64,000 bases of DNA from Agrilactobacillus composti DSM 18527 = JCM 14202. GTDB taxonomy: Bacteria; Bacillota; Bacilli; Lactobacillales; Lactobacillaceae. Location of the stretch: positions 37,464 to 101,463 of the forward strand of contig NZ_AZGA01000088.1 of assembly GCF_001436375.1 (NCBI RefSeq), in the 5' to 3' direction. Under the pieces are notes generated by a model, which ran no database searches, was not told where the DNA came from, and saw nothing but the letters and a program-made list of their open reading frames with translations. Of the stretch, positions 44,210 to 53,814 are shown one piece after another (positions within the stretch are counted from its first letter, which is position 1; each line of letters opens with the position of its first letter). The position numbers and the translations under genes are program-made.

Positions 44210-44968
44210 ATGTTGGACAAAAGTAAGCGACATAAAAATATACTGGATATCTTAAAGCGTCGTAAAATTATTTCGGTTCAGGAACTATTGACCTTAACCT
44301 ATTCAAGTAAATCTACTTTAAGGCGAGATTTAATTGCATTGGAAAAGCAAAATCGCCTAATTCGTGAATATGGACACGTGAAATTGATAGAGTCAAAAAA
44401 TATTGAGTATAGCTACAATGCCCGCATGCAAGAACACCAGTGGGAAAAGCGAAAAATTGCTGCCATTGCAATGCAGTTGATTGATTCAAATATGACACTG
44501 TTCTTGGATTCAAGTAGCACACTTTATGAGTTGACGTCACTTTTAAATACAAAGCGTAATTTAACTGTAGTGACAAATGGTATTTTTAATGCCGAGCAAT
44601 TAGATCAGTTTAAAAATGTGCACACTTTTCTCGCGGGAGGACGGCTTTATCCAGGCACAGGCTCAGTTCTTGGGGAGTATGCCACCAGTTATTTGAACCA
44701 CTTCAAGGTAGATTTGACTATTTTATCTTGCAGCGCGCTTGATGCCCATGGTGTCTACATGTCTAGTTCGAAGCAAGCCAGTTTAAAGCGGAAGATGATG
44801 CAAATTGCCAAGAAGACACTGCTATTATGTGATAGCTCAAAATTTGAGCATACCAATTACTTCAAGTTAAGTGATTTGGCAGCGATTGATACTATTATTA
44901 CAGACAAGGCACCCAGTATTGCTTTAAGGGACGCGCTCATCACGGCAGATACAACATTATTATTTTAA
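44210..44968 (+). CDS. DeoR-family regulator of fucose genes, copy 1
   Basis: A 252-residue repressor. The N-terminal DeoR helix-turn-helix (about 8-60: ILKRRKIISVQELLTLTYSSKSTLRRDLIALEKQNRLIREYG) precedes a DeoRC sugar-phosphate sensor (about 75-235; LFLDSSSTLYELTSLL, VVTNGIFNAEQL, LAGGRLYPGTGSVLG, LLCDSSKFEHTNYFKL). The regulator at 53815-54570 is a close paralogue with the same segments. Divergent from fucA and upstream of fucI, so fuculose-1-phosphate or a relative is the expected inducer. GGAGG precedes the ATG at 44210. Confidence 0.9.
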   Translation: MLDKSKRHKNILDILKRRKIISVQELLTLTYSSKSTLRRDLIALEKQNRLIREYGHVKLIESKNIEYSYNARMQEHQWEKRKIAAIAMQLIDSNMTLFLDSSSTLYELTSLLNTKRNLTVVTNGIFNAEQLDQFKNVHTFLAGGRLYPGTGSVLGEYATSYLNHFKVDLTILSCSALDAHGVYMSSSKQASLKRKMMQIAKKTLLLCDSSKFEHTNYFKLSDLAAIDTIITDKAPSIALRDALITADTTLLF

Positions 44969-45026
44969 GGAGGTGAACTTTTTTGAATAATTGAACCAAT
45001 ATTTTGTGAAAGATGTCCAAATCAGT

Positions 45027-45040
45027 GGAAAACGCTTTCA
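45027..45040. promoter_or_regulatory. cre site before fucI
   Basis: GGAAAACGCTTTCA matches 13 of 14 cre positions, 76 bases before the start. Confidence 0.65.
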
Positions 45041-45115
45041 AATTGTAGCCTAATGTCATATATTTACGATGTGTTCAAAATTATCAGTTTTTTAAAAAAT
45101 CTAGGAGGTATTGCA

Positions 45116-46903
45116 ATGTTAGATGTTAAATTTCCTAAAATCGGAATTAGACCAACGATTGATGGTCGACGTAAGGGTGTTCGGGAATCATTAGAAGAAC
45201 AAACCATGAACATGGCTAAGTCCGTAGCCAAGTTACTTCATGATAATCTGAAATATCCTGATGGTTCACCGGTGGAAACAGTCATTGCAGATACAACCAT
45301 TGGTGGGGTACATGAAGCCGCCATGGCTAAAGAAAAATTCGATCGTGAGGGTATTTGCGGCACTATCACGGTAACGCCTTGTTGGTGCTATGGCACAGAA
45401 ACGATGGATATGACCAAAGATATACCCCACGCTATTTGGGGCTTTAATGGGACTGAACGTCCAGGTGCAGTTTACTTAGCAGCAGTTTTGGCAGCGCATA
45501 CACAAAAAGGTATTCCTGCCTTTGGGATTTATGGCAAAGAGGTTCAAGAAGCTGATGACAAGTCTATCCCAGGAGATGTTACTGAAAAAATCTTGCGTTT
45601 TGCCAAGGGGGCATTAGCAACTGGTCTGATGCGCAATAAGGCATATTTATCCATTGGTAATGTTGCTATGGGTATCGGTGGTTCCACAGTAGACCCTGAT
45701 TTTTTCCAAGATTACTTAGGTATGCGCAATGAATACGTCGATATGACCGAAATTGTTCGACGTTGGGATGAAGGTATCTACGATGAAGTTGAATTTAAGA
45801 AAGCTAAGGCTTGGGCCAAAGATCACATGAAAATCGGCCCAGATGTTTATAACGCTGGCAAACCCATTCAATTTGACGATGCTGCCAAAGAAGAACAATT
45901 TGATAACTGCTTGAAGATGATTATCATTGCCAGAGACCTGATGGAGGGGAACCAAAGACTGGCAGAGATGAACTTTAAAGAAGAAGCAGAAGGCCATTTT
46001 GCAATTGCCGCCGGGTTCCAAGGGCAACGGCAATGGACTGATCACTTCCCAAATGGGGATGTGATGGAAGCCATGTTGAACTCACAATTTGACTGGAATG
46101 GTAAACGGGCACCGCATATCTTTGCAACTGAAAATGATAGTTTGAATGGGGCTTCTATGCTGTTTAACTATTTGCTAACCAATACACCACAAATTTTCGC
46201 GGATGTTCGGACGTATTGGAGCCCAGAGTCAGTTGAACGCGTCACTGGGACCAAATTAACGGGACTTGCTGCTAATGGTTTCTTACACTTAAGCAATTCT
46301 GGCGCACAAACTTTAGATGCCACTGGGGCTGAAAAGATTGATGGGCAACCTGCAATGAAGCCATTCTGGGATTTAACAGATGAAGAAGTTCAGGCCAACT
46401 TAGATCAAACCGATTGGGTGCCTGCTAACGTGGAATACTTCCGGGGTGGTGGTTTCTCCAGTCACTATTTGACTAAAGGTGGCCCTAAAGGCATGCCAGT
46501 AACAATGACTCGAATCAATTTGGTTAAAGGTGTTGGGCCAGTCTTACAATTGGCTGAAGGTTATGCCATTGATTTACCTGAAAATGTCTTTGATGCAATT
46601 AACAAGCGGACTGATCCTGGCTGGCCATCCACATTTTTTGCACCAACGTTAACCGGTCATGGGGCATTCAAGTCTGTTTATGATGTGATGAATAACTGGG
46701 GCGCAAATCACGGTGCCATTAGCTATGGCCATATCGGCGCTGACGTCTTAACACTAGCTTCTATTTTGAGAATCCCAGTTAATATGCATAACGTTCCAGA
46801 AGACAAGATTTTCCGGCCACGGGCATGGGCTTCCATTGGGACGGAGAACCTTGAAGCTGCTGATTTTAACGCTTGTAAAATTTTTGGTCCTTTATATCAA
46901 TAA
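45116..46903 (+). CDS. fucI: L-fucose isomerase
   Basis: A 595-residue isomerase, the usual length, converting L-fucose to L-fuculose. Markers include the start [70 protein letters not shown] and the metal-site region [13 protein letters not shown], and the C-terminal [34 protein letters not shown]. The ATG at 45116 follows AGGAGG; an upstream in-frame start at 45053 has no ribosome site. First enzyme gene of the fuc operon; the kinase follows 24 bases later. Confidence 0.97.
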   Translation: MLDVKFPKIGIRPTIDGRRKGVRESLEEQTMNMAKSVAKLLHDNLKYPDGSPVETVIADTTIGGVHEAAMAKEKFDREGICGTITVTPCWCYGTETMDMTKDIPHAIWGFNGTERPGAVYLAAVLAAHTQKGIPAFGIYGKEVQEADDKSIPGDVTEKILRFAKGALATGLMRNKAYLSIGNVAMGIGGSTVDPDFFQDYLGMRNEYVDMTEIVRRWDEGIYDEVEFKKAKAWAKDHMKIGPDVYNAGKPIQFDDAAKEEQFDNCLKMIIIARDLMEGNQRLAEMNFKEEAEGHFAIAAGFQGQRQWTDHFPNGDVMEAMLNSQFDWNGKRAPHIFATENDSLNGASMLFNYLLTNTPQIFADVRTYWSPESVERVTGTKLTGLAANGFLHLSNSGAQTLDATGAEKIDGQPAMKPFWDLTDEEVQANLDQTDWVPANVEYFRGGGFSSHYLTKGGPKGMPVTMTRINLVKGVGPVLQLAEGYAIDLPENVFDAINKRTDPGWPSTFFAPTLTGHGAFKSVYDVMNNWGANHGAISYGHIGADVLTLASILRIPVNMHNVPEDKIFRPRAWASIGTENLEAADFNACKIFGPLYQ

Positions 46904-46927
46904 TTTACGTAGAGAAGGGATATGTTC

Positions 46928-48433
46928 ATGAAATTAACAAACGTAATTGCCGTGGATTTAGGAGCCAGCTCAGGCCGTTTAATTTCTGGAACTTATGACG
47001 GCAACAAAATCACTTTAAAAGAACAATTCCGTTTTTCAAATTTACCGGTACAAGTGGTTAATGACTTGAATTGGGACTACATCAAGATTTTGCAAGAAAT
47101 CAAGTATGGCTTAAGCATTGCCCATCAGGATTTAGACTCACTTGATAGTCTCAATGTTGATACTTGGGGTGTAGACTATGGTTTGCTAAATGCCCGCGGA
47201 CAATTACTCATGGCTCCCCATAGTTATCGGGATGACCGGGTCAATCAATTTGAAGATCAATTGTATAACATCATCTCACCTTTTGAGCTTTTCAAACTGA
47301 CCGGCAATCAGCCCGCTAAGATTAATTCAATCTTACAATTGTATTCAGACTTACAACTCAATCCGTTTTTAAAGACTGAAGTGGCGCATGTCTTGTTTAT
47401 GCCTAATTTAATTAGTTATTTCTTGACTGGACAAATGCGCAATGAGTTTACCATCAGTAGTACCAGTGGTTTATTGGATACAAGCAGCCGAGACTTCTCC
47501 AGCACCGTTTTTAAGCAACTTGGTTTTAAAGCTGCTTGGTTTGGGAAGCTATCTAAAGGTGGGGCTGATCTTGGCCCATTATCAAAATCAATTCAGCAAG
47601 AGCTTCATTTGGACCAACAATTGAAAGTCATTACTGGTGTGGGTCATGATACGGCTGCTGCCTTGTTAGCTTTACCAATTGCACCGGCTGATAAAGAAGA
47701 TGTAGCTTTTATCAGTTCTGGCACTTGGTCAATTATTGGCCGGCAAACACCAAAACCTGTTGTGAGTCAAGTTGCTTTTGATTCTGGTTTAACCAACGAA
47801 GGGTGTTTTGACGGGAGTAATCGCCTTTTAGCCAATTTAACCGGTCTTTGGATTGTTCAGGAATTGCAACGAGAATGGTCCTATAAGGGTGAGGTCGTGG
47901 AATTTGGCAAAATGGTTGAGGATGCTTTATCGGTTCAATCAATCAATAGTTACATCGATCCTAACAATGAATTGTTTACAGCACCTAATCAAATGGAGGA
48001 AAGGATAAAAACCTATCTCAAAGAAACCGGCCAAAGATTGCCCGAAAATCGTGGTGAACTCATTTTACTGGTTTTGGAAAGTCTCGCCTTTTCCTACAAG
48101 AAGATTATTGAAAACTTAGAGGCTGTCACGGCTAAACCAATTACGAAAATCCATATGTTTGGCGGTGGGATTCAAAATAAATTGCTTGTTCAGTTAACAG
48201 CTAATTTCACCCAAAAAGAAGTCATCACTGGGCCTGTGGAGGCCAGCGTGATGGGTAATATTGTCTCACAGCTTTTTGTAAGCGGTTTATTTAAGGGCGA
48301 AGAAGTTAATCAGATTTTGGAAAACTCTTTTGCGGCCCAACATACGCAACCGGGAGTGGTTGAGGACCTATCAGAGAAGTATCAGCAATTTCTGAAGCAT
48401 TCTGCGTATATTAATTATGAAGGGAGGAGTTGA
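46928..48433 (+). CDS. fucK: FGGY-family kinase, L-fuculokinase by context
   Basis: A 501-residue FGGY kinase that resembles the rhamnulokinase at 37373-38839 more than E. coli FucK. It shares IAVDLGASSGRLISG, VDTWGVDYGLL, SYRDDRV, FISSGTWSIIG and the IHMFGGGIQNKLLVQL adenosine loop. In place it follows fucI, so it probably phosphorylates L-fuculose, perhaps after duplication of rhaB. The start is ATG 46928, because GAAGGGA at 46914-46920 is too close to the earlier ATG at 46922. It ends one base before the ABC ATPase start at 48435, so the two are translationally coupled. Confidence 0.85.
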   Translation: MKLTNVIAVDLGASSGRLISGTYDGNKITLKEQFRFSNLPVQVVNDLNWDYIKILQEIKYGLSIAHQDLDSLDSLNVDTWGVDYGLLNARGQLLMAPHSYRDDRVNQFEDQLYNIISPFELFKLTGNQPAKINSILQLYSDLQLNPFLKTEVAHVLFMPNLISYFLTGQMRNEFTISSTSGLLDTSSRDFSSTVFKQLGFKAAWFGKLSKGGADLGPLSKSIQQELHLDQQLKVITGVGHDTAAALLALPIAPADKEDVAFISSGTWSIIGRQTPKPVVSQVAFDSGLTNEGCFDGSNRLLANLTGLWIVQELQREWSYKGEVVEFGKMVEDALSVQSINSYIDPNNELFTAPNQMEERIKTYLKETGQRLPENRGELILLVLESLAFSYKKIIENLEAVTAKPITKIHMFGGGIQNKLLVQLTANFTQKEVITGPVEASVMGNIVSQLFVSGLFKGEEVNQILENSFAAQHTQPGVVEDLSEKYQQFLKHSAYINYEGRS

Positions 48434-48434
48434 A

Positions 48435-49949
48435 ATGGCAGATTTAATACTAGAAATGAAAGATATTTCTAAAACATTTGGTCCAGTTCAAGCCTTAAAG
48501 GACGTCAGTTTTAATCTACGTAAAGGTGAAGTCCATGCGCTTATGGGAGAAAATGGTGCAGGGAAATCTACGTTAATGAAAGTATTGACTGGTGAATACT
48601 CAAAAACTTCGGGCACAGTTATCTATGACGGTCAAGAAGTTGAGTATAAAAATCCAAAAGAATCAATGGATGCCGGTATTTCGATTGTCCATCAGGAATT
48701 AAATATGATAAACCACTTATCCGTTTCGGAAAATGTATTCATCGGTCGTGAATCGATGAATGGCCCAATGATTAATGATGATCAAATGATCAAAGAAACT
48801 CAAAAGTTATTTGATAGGTTACATTTGGATATCAACCCCAGAGTGAAAGTTGGTAGCCTCTCAGTTGGTCAAATGCAAATGGTTGAAATTGCCAAAGCAA
48901 TCTCGATGAATGCAAAAGTTGTCGTTTTTGATGAACCGACCGCTGCGCTAACTGATAATGAAATCATTGAACTGTTTAAAATTATTAATGATCTGAAACA
49001 ACAAGATATTGGTATCGTCTATATTTCACATCGAATGGATGAAATTAAACGAATTACTGATCGGGTAACCGTCATGCGGGATGGTCAGTATGTTGGCACA
49101 ATTGATACAGCGACATCAACTAAAGATGAAATCATTAATATGATGGTTGGCCGAACAATATTTGAAACACCTAAGTCAAAGTCTAATGTTCCCGAAGGTG
49201 CCGAGACAGTTTTAGAGATTAAGAATCTCAATTCAGGAAAGCGGGTGATTAATCTAAACTTTGATTTAAAAAAGGGTGAGATTCTCGGTGTTGCTGGGCT
49301 TATGGGAGCCGGTAGAACAGATATGGCCAGAATAATTTTTGGCGCTGATCCGATGGATTCAGGTGAAATTTATATCCGAGGTAAAAAAGTTAAAATCAAT
49401 TCACCAAAAGATGCGGTCAAAAATGGGATTGGCTATTTATCTGAAGACCGGAAACAATTTGGTGTCATTGTGGATATGTCGATAGCCAACAACATCGTGA
49501 TGACCGATTTAGCAAAATTTATTAAGGCTGGATTGATCCATGACAAAGAGATTGAAACTGAAAGTTCAAAATTTGTTAAATCTTTATCTATCAAAACGCC
49601 GTCAGTTGCGCAATTAGTTCGTAATCTATCAGGTGGGAATCAACAGAAAGTCGTTATTGCCAAATGGCTTGAACAAAATAGCGACATCTTAATATTCGAT
49701 GAACCAACGCGAGGAATTGACGTTGGTGCTAAGAGTGAAATTTATGAATTGATGACATCATTGGTGAATATGGGTAAGTCAATTATCATGATTTCTTCAG
49801 AGTTAACCGAGATACTCAGAATGAGTGATCGGGTTATGGTCATGTGTGAAGGTAGAAAAACTGGAGAACTTGATATCGCCGATGCAACTCAAGAAAAGAT
49901 TCTATATTATGCAACGTTAAGAGAGGAGGCAGTCTCAAATGGCGAGTAA
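48435..49949 (+). CDS. Rbs-type sugar ABC transporter ATPase of the fucose operon
   Basis: A 504-residue protein with two ABC domains, as in RbsA. Domain 1 has GENGAGKST, LSVGQMQMVEIAKA and VVFDEPTAALTD. Domain 2 has the usual degenerate Walker A (GLMGAGRTDMARI), LSGGNQQKVVIAKW and LIFDEPTRGIDVGAKSEIY. Type CUT2 importers carry monosaccharides. Placement between fucK and fucU makes L-fucose the likely cargo. It starts at ATG 48435 and overlaps the permease by 11 bases. The section looks AT-richer than the upstream fuc genes. Confidence 0.92.
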   Translation: MADLILEMKDISKTFGPVQALKDVSFNLRKGEVHALMGENGAGKSTLMKVLTGEYSKTSGTVIYDGQEVEYKNPKESMDAGISIVHQELNMINHLSVSENVFIGRESMNGPMINDDQMIKETQKLFDRLHLDINPRVKVGSLSVGQMQMVEIAKAISMNAKVVVFDEPTAALTDNEIIELFKIINDLKQQDIGIVYISHRMDEIKRITDRVTVMRDGQYVGTIDTATSTKDEIINMMVGRTIFETPKSKSNVPEGAETVLEIKNLNSGKRVINLNFDLKKGEILGVAGLMGAGRTDMARIIFGADPMDSGEIYIRGKKVKINSPKDAVKNGIGYLSEDRKQFGVIVDMSIANNIVMTDLAKFIKAGLIHDKEIETESSKFVKSLSIKTPSVAQLVRNLSGGNQQKVVIAKWLEQNSDILIFDEPTRGIDVGAKSEIYELMTSLVNMGKSIIMISSELTEILRMSDRVMVMCEGRKTGELDIADATQEKILYYATLREEAVSNGE

Positions 49950-50970
49950 TGTGAGTACTAAAAACACCAATAATTCCAACAAAAATGGTAGCTCTTCAAA
50001 TAGTGTAATCTCCAAACTCAAAAACACATTTGGATTGCAACAATTGATTATTTTAATTGTTTTGTTTTTAATTTATGGGTTATTCGCTGCTTTGAGTCCA
50101 GCCTTCAGAAGTGGAAGTACCTTAACCAGTATTTTTGATGCATCGTATTATGTCGGTTTCTTAGCCCTGGGGGTTACCTTTGTTATTATCACAGCTGGGA
50201 TCGATCTGTCCATTGGGACAAGTATGATGTGTGCTGCGATTACAGGTGGTGTTGTTTATAATCAACTTCATGCACCGCTTTGGGTAGCATTACTTGTTAT
50301 TTTGGCAATGGCAACTGCGGTGGGCTGTTTGAATGGGTTCTTAGTAGCCAAACTTAAATTACCATCTTTTATTGCAACGCTTGGGACGATGATGATTACC
50401 CGTGGTTTAAGTTCAATTTTATCAAATGTACAGACAGAAACATTTCCCCTTCGTGGGACCTCAGACGGTTGGTACAAATCAATCTTTAGAACAAGTGGTG
50501 ATTTTCCAACCGGAGCCATCGTATTGATTGGTGTCGCAATCTTGTGTGCAATTATTTTAAATAAGACCAGAACTGGTCGGTATATTTTTGCAATTGGTAG
50601 CAATCGAGAAGCAACACGTCTGTCAGGGGTAAACGTTGTTCGAAGTGAAGCTATGGCTTATATTATTGCAGGTTTTTGTGCAGGATTGGCAGGAATTGCC
50701 TACGCTGCAACTTATACGACGATAATGCCTGGTTCAGGTGCAGGTTTTGAAATGGATGGGATCGCAGCTGTCGTCGTTGGGGGAACGTCACTCGCCGGCG
50801 GTGTTGGTTCAATTCTTGGGACGTTAATTGGTACTTTCATTATGACAGTGTTAAAAGTTGGTCTTCCTTACCTCAATTTGCAGCCACATTATCAGATTTT
50901 TATTACTGGGTTCGTTGTTATCTTGGCAGTTTATGCAGATATCTACCGGAACAGAAAGAAAAATCAATAG
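49939..50970 (+). CDS. Rbs-type sugar ABC transporter permease
   Basis: A 343-residue permease of the BPD_transp_2/RbsC type with eight to ten helices. LGVTFVIITAGIDLSIGTSMM, GCLNGFLVAKLKLPSFIATLGTMMITRGLSSIL and AVVVGGTSLAGGVGSILGTLIGTFIMTVL are the family landmarks. The N-terminal 33 residues are rich in Asn, Ser and Lys and precede the first helix. It overlaps the ATPase gene by 11 bases, with GGAGG inside that gene's end. Its partners are the ATPase and the lipoprotein that follows. Confidence 0.93.
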   Translation: MASNVSTKNTNNSNKNGSSSNSVISKLKNTFGLQQLIILIVLFLIYGLFAALSPAFRSGSTLTSIFDASYYVGFLALGVTFVIITAGIDLSIGTSMMCAAITGGVVYNQLHAPLWVALLVILAMATAVGCLNGFLVAKLKLPSFIATLGTMMITRGLSSILSNVQTETFPLRGTSDGWYKSIFRTSGDFPTGAIVLIGVAILCAIILNKTRTGRYIFAIGSNREATRLSGVNVVRSEAMAYIIAGFCAGLAGIAYAATYTTIMPGSGAGFEMDGIAAVVVGGTSLAGGVGSILGTLIGTFIMTVLKVGLPYLNLQPHYQIFITGFVVILAVYADIYRNRKKNQ

Positions 50971-51036
50971 TTGACCCAGATTTATCAAAGTCAAAATACT
51001 TGTACGAATTAACTACACAATGAGAGGGTTATTAAA

Positions 51037-52131
51037 ATGAAGAAAAAAATATTATTTGGGACTATATTTGCAGCATTATTACTGCTAGTTGGCTGTAGTG
51101 GTGGGAATAGTTCAAGCAGTTCAAAGAGCTCTGGTGGCAATAGTAAAAATATTGAAGTTGTAGCAAAAGGTTTCCAGCATGACTTCTGGAAAGCAGTACA
51201 ATCAGGCGCTAAGCAAGCAGCAAAAGAACAAGGCGTCACCATGAACTTTGTTGGACCAAAAGATGAAACCGCTATCGCTGAGCAATTGGAAATGTTGAAT
51301 AATGCTGTTAATAAGAAACCAGGGGCGATTGCATTAGCTGCACTGGACACCAAGGCTGAAATTGATGCGATTAAGACGGCTCAAGAAAAGGGTATTCCAA
51401 TTATTGGATTCGACTCTGGGGTTCCAAATGCACCTAAGGGCGCTGTTAAGGCAACAGCGTCAACTGACAACTATAAAGCTGGTGGGATTGCAGCCCAACA
51501 TGCCTATGATGCAATTAAAGCAAGAATCGATTCGTCTGCTACACCACCGCGTATTGGGATCGTCTCACAAGAAGTAAACTCTCTTTCAATTTCTCAAAGA
51601 ACGGGTGGTTTTATTGATAAAATGGTTCAATTACTAGAAGCTAATCCTAAGATTGGTAAGGGTAAAGTTGCGGTAACTGGTCATGATAAATTCAAAAACA
51701 AGGTCAATGCCAGCTCTGCAAAAGCTATCATTGAATTGCGGGTGCCTGCTGATGTCACTGATGCGGCAGGTAAGACTGAAGCTTCTGCATTACTGAAGAA
51801 AAACGATACAATTTGTGTTTATGGATCTAATGAATTTGGTGCGAAAGCCATCATTAATGCCGATGACAGTGTTGGAGGCAGAATTGGTAATACCGAAGGT
51901 AAAGTAGTAGCAGTTGGTTTTGACTCTGGTAAACTACAAATCAATGCAATTAAGAGTGACAAGTTCCTAGGTTCCGTTACACAGAACCCTATCAAGATTG
52001 GTTATGAAGCCGTAAGTTTGGCAGTTAAAGCAGCTAAAGGTCAAAAAGTTAAAAACATTGATACCGGCGTTAAATGGTATAACAAAGATAACGTTGATTC
52101 AAAAGAAATCAAACCGTTGCTATATCAATAG
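51037..52131 (+). CDS. Rbs-type sugar-binding lipoprotein
   Basis: A 364-residue Peripla_BP_4-type binding protein. The lipobox LLVGC has Cys20 as the lipidated residue, followed by a Ser/Gly/Asn-rich linker of about 20 residues. Domain features are FQHDFWKAVQSGAKQAAKEQGV, PGAIALAALDTKAE, GIPIIGFDSGVPNA and VAVGFDSGKLQINAIKSDKFLGSVTQNP. It is anchored outside the membrane and delivers sugar to the permease. It is longer than RbsB (about 300), with an insert near residues 190-240. Ligand presumed L-fucose, from context only. Confidence 0.92.
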   Translation: MKKKILFGTIFAALLLLVGCSGGNSSSSSKSSGGNSKNIEVVAKGFQHDFWKAVQSGAKQAAKEQGVTMNFVGPKDETAIAEQLEMLNNAVNKKPGAIALAALDTKAEIDAIKTAQEKGIPIIGFDSGVPNAPKGAVKATASTDNYKAGGIAAQHAYDAIKARIDSSATPPRIGIVSQEVNSLSISQRTGGFIDKMVQLLEANPKIGKGKVAVTGHDKFKNKVNASSAKAIIELRVPADVTDAAGKTEASALLKKNDTICVYGSNEFGAKAIINADDSVGGRIGNTEGKVVAVGFDSGKLQINAIKSDKFLGSVTQNPIKIGYEAVSLAVKAAKGQKVKNIDTGVKWYNKDNVDSKEIKPLLYQ

Positions 52132-52153
52132 GATTTAAAGTCAGAGGTATATT

Positions 52154-52591
52154 ATGTTAAAGAAAATTCCAAAGGGACTTTCCCCAGATCTTGTCAAAGC
52201 GCTAATGGAGATGGGACATGGGGATGAAATTTTACTTGCTGATGCTAATTACCCTGCATTTTCAAATAATGATCATGTCATAAGAGCAGATGGTATCGGC
52301 ATTCCAGATTTATTGACCGATATTCTAGAGCTTCTACCACTTGATGCATACTCCGACTATCAAGGTATTCTGATGGAGGTTGTGCCAAATGATAAGGCCG
52401 TTCCTAGCGGCCGAGCAGAAATTTGGGATAGATATGCTGCGATTATTCAAGAGAGCTTTCCTAATTACCATTTGGAGAATCTTGAACGACAGGCTTTTTA
52501 CGAGTATTCACATAGGTGTTTTGCAATTGTTCAAACTGGAGAATTGGCACTGTATGGAAATTTGATTTTAAAAAAGGGCGTTGTAGTTTAA
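52154..52591 (+). CDS. fucU: L-fucose mutarotase
   Basis: A 145-residue FucU/RbsD-family protein. LKKIPKGLSPDLVKALMEMGHGDEILLADANYPA includes the catalytic His22, and the C-terminal YEYSHRCFAIVQTGELALYGNLILKKGVV is typical of FucU rather than RbsD. It interconverts fucose anomers for FucI. The ATG at 52154 follows AGAGGT. It lies between the ABC lipoprotein and ADH copy 2 in the operon, and it is the strongest single reason to assign the ABC importer to fucose. Confidence 0.95.
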   Translation: MLKKIPKGLSPDLVKALMEMGHGDEILLADANYPAFSNNDHVIRADGIGIPDLLTDILELLPLDAYSDYQGILMEVVPNDKAVPSGRAEIWDRYAAIIQESFPNYHLENLERQAFYEYSHRCFAIVQTGELALYGNLILKKGVVV

Positions 52592-52624
52592 GGACGGCAC
52601 AATAGTTAAAAGGGGAAATAGACA

Positions 52625-53746
52625 ATGAAAATTACTGCTGCAGTAGTCGAAAAACAAGGTGATCCATTTGTCATCAAAGATGATATTGAATTAGCACCAA
52701 TGGGACCAGACGACGTTCAAGTCCACATGGTCGCTTCTGGAATCTGTCACTCCGATGAAGCTTTACGAATTGGCGATGCTGTAATCGGTTATCCCATTAT
52801 CCTAGGCCATGAAGGGTCTGGAATTGTTGAAAAAGTGGGTGCCAACGTCCAAAATTTTGAACCTGGTGATCACGTTGTTCTGTCCTTTTACGCTTGTCGT
52901 AACTGTGATAATTGTTTAAAAGGGATGCCAACTCAATGTCTACACTATGCTGAAAACAACTTATCTGGTGTTCGACCGGATGGCACGGATCATTTCACTG
53001 AGAACGGTGAAAAATTGGCCGACATGTTTGACCAATCTTCATTCACGACCACAACGGTTGTTCGCGAAGCTAACTGTGTGAAGGTACCTAAAGACCTAGA
53101 TTTACGCCGCTTAGGGCCTTTGGGTTGTGGTTACGTTACTGGGAGTGGTACAGTTTTAAATACTTTAAAACCAAAACCTGGTGATACCATTGCTGTTTTT
53201 GGAACTGGAGCTGTTGGCCTAGCAGCCATGATGGCTGGCCGCATTTCCGGCTGTACCTCGGTCATCGCCGTGGATATCGTTGATTCTCGTTTAGAATTGG
53301 CCAAGGAGTTAGGCGCAACCCATGCTATCAATAGTAAAAATGAGGATCCTGTTGCCGCTATCAAGAAATTAACTGGTGACTATGGTGTTGACTTTACTGT
53401 TGATACCACCGGTGTCACGCAAGTTATGGAAGACTCTATCAAGGCTTTGAATCAAGGTGGTGTTTCTGCATGTATCGCCGTAACATCACACCATATTGAC
53501 GTAGACACATGGAACGACCTTTGTGTCGATGACAAATCAGTCATTGGGGTTAATATGGGTGACTCTATCCCACAAATTGATATTCCAAGACTAATAAGAT
53601 TCTATCGACAAGGTGTATTTGATTTTGATAAAACTGAAAAATTTTATAAGTTTGATCAAATCAATGAAGCTAATGCGGATTCTGGTTCAGGCAAGACAAT
53701 TAAACCGGTACTGATTATTGACGAAACTTATCAACCTGAGTCATAA
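52625..53746 (+). CDS. Zinc-dependent alcohol dehydrogenase, copy 2 (fucose side)
   Basis: A 373-residue paralogue of the enzyme at 33561-34682, about 96% identical in protein with all zinc and NAD-binding residues unchanged (C41, H62, E63, C91/94/97/105, C168, GTGAVG). The DNA differs at many third positions, although runs of 50 or more bases are identical, so the pair is old or shaped by gene conversion. It is the last gene of the fucose operon, 33 bases after fucU, with AAGGGGAAA upstream. In place of FucO it probably reduces L-lactaldehyde to 1,2-propanediol (inference). Confidence 0.9.
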   Translation: MKITAAVVEKQGDPFVIKDDIELAPMGPDDVQVHMVASGICHSDEALRIGDAVIGYPIILGHEGSGIVEKVGANVQNFEPGDHVVLSFYACRNCDNCLKGMPTQCLHYAENNLSGVRPDGTDHFTENGEKLADMFDQSSFTTTTVVREANCVKVPKDLDLRRLGPLGCGYVTGSGTVLNTLKPKPGDTIAVFGTGAVGLAAMMAGRISGCTSVIAVDIVDSRLELAKELGATHAINSKNEDPVAAIKKLTGDYGVDFTVDTTGVTQVMEDSIKALNQGGVSACIAVTSHHIDVDTWNDLCVDDKSVIGVNMGDSIPQIDIPRLIRFYRQGVFDFDKTEKFYKFDQINEANADSGSGKTIKPVLIIDETYQPES

Positions 53747-53777
53747 ACAATGAAAAATCATTAAAATTGATTGTGTT

Positions 53778-53809
53778 AGGCCATGACGATCCTTGTCGTG
53801 GCCTTTTTA
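53778..53809. terminator. Terminator of the fuc operon
   Basis: Ten-base stem AGGCCATGAC/GTCGTGGCCT with a TTTTTAT tail, 31 bases after the ADH stop. It may also serve the convergent DeoR gene. Confidence 0.85.
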
Positions 53810-53814
53810 TCGGT

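Noticed and set aside
45053-45116. Longer N-terminus for FucI starting at 45053
   Set aside because: No ribosome site there, the extra 21 residues do not fit the family, and AGGAGG sits correctly before the ATG at 45116.
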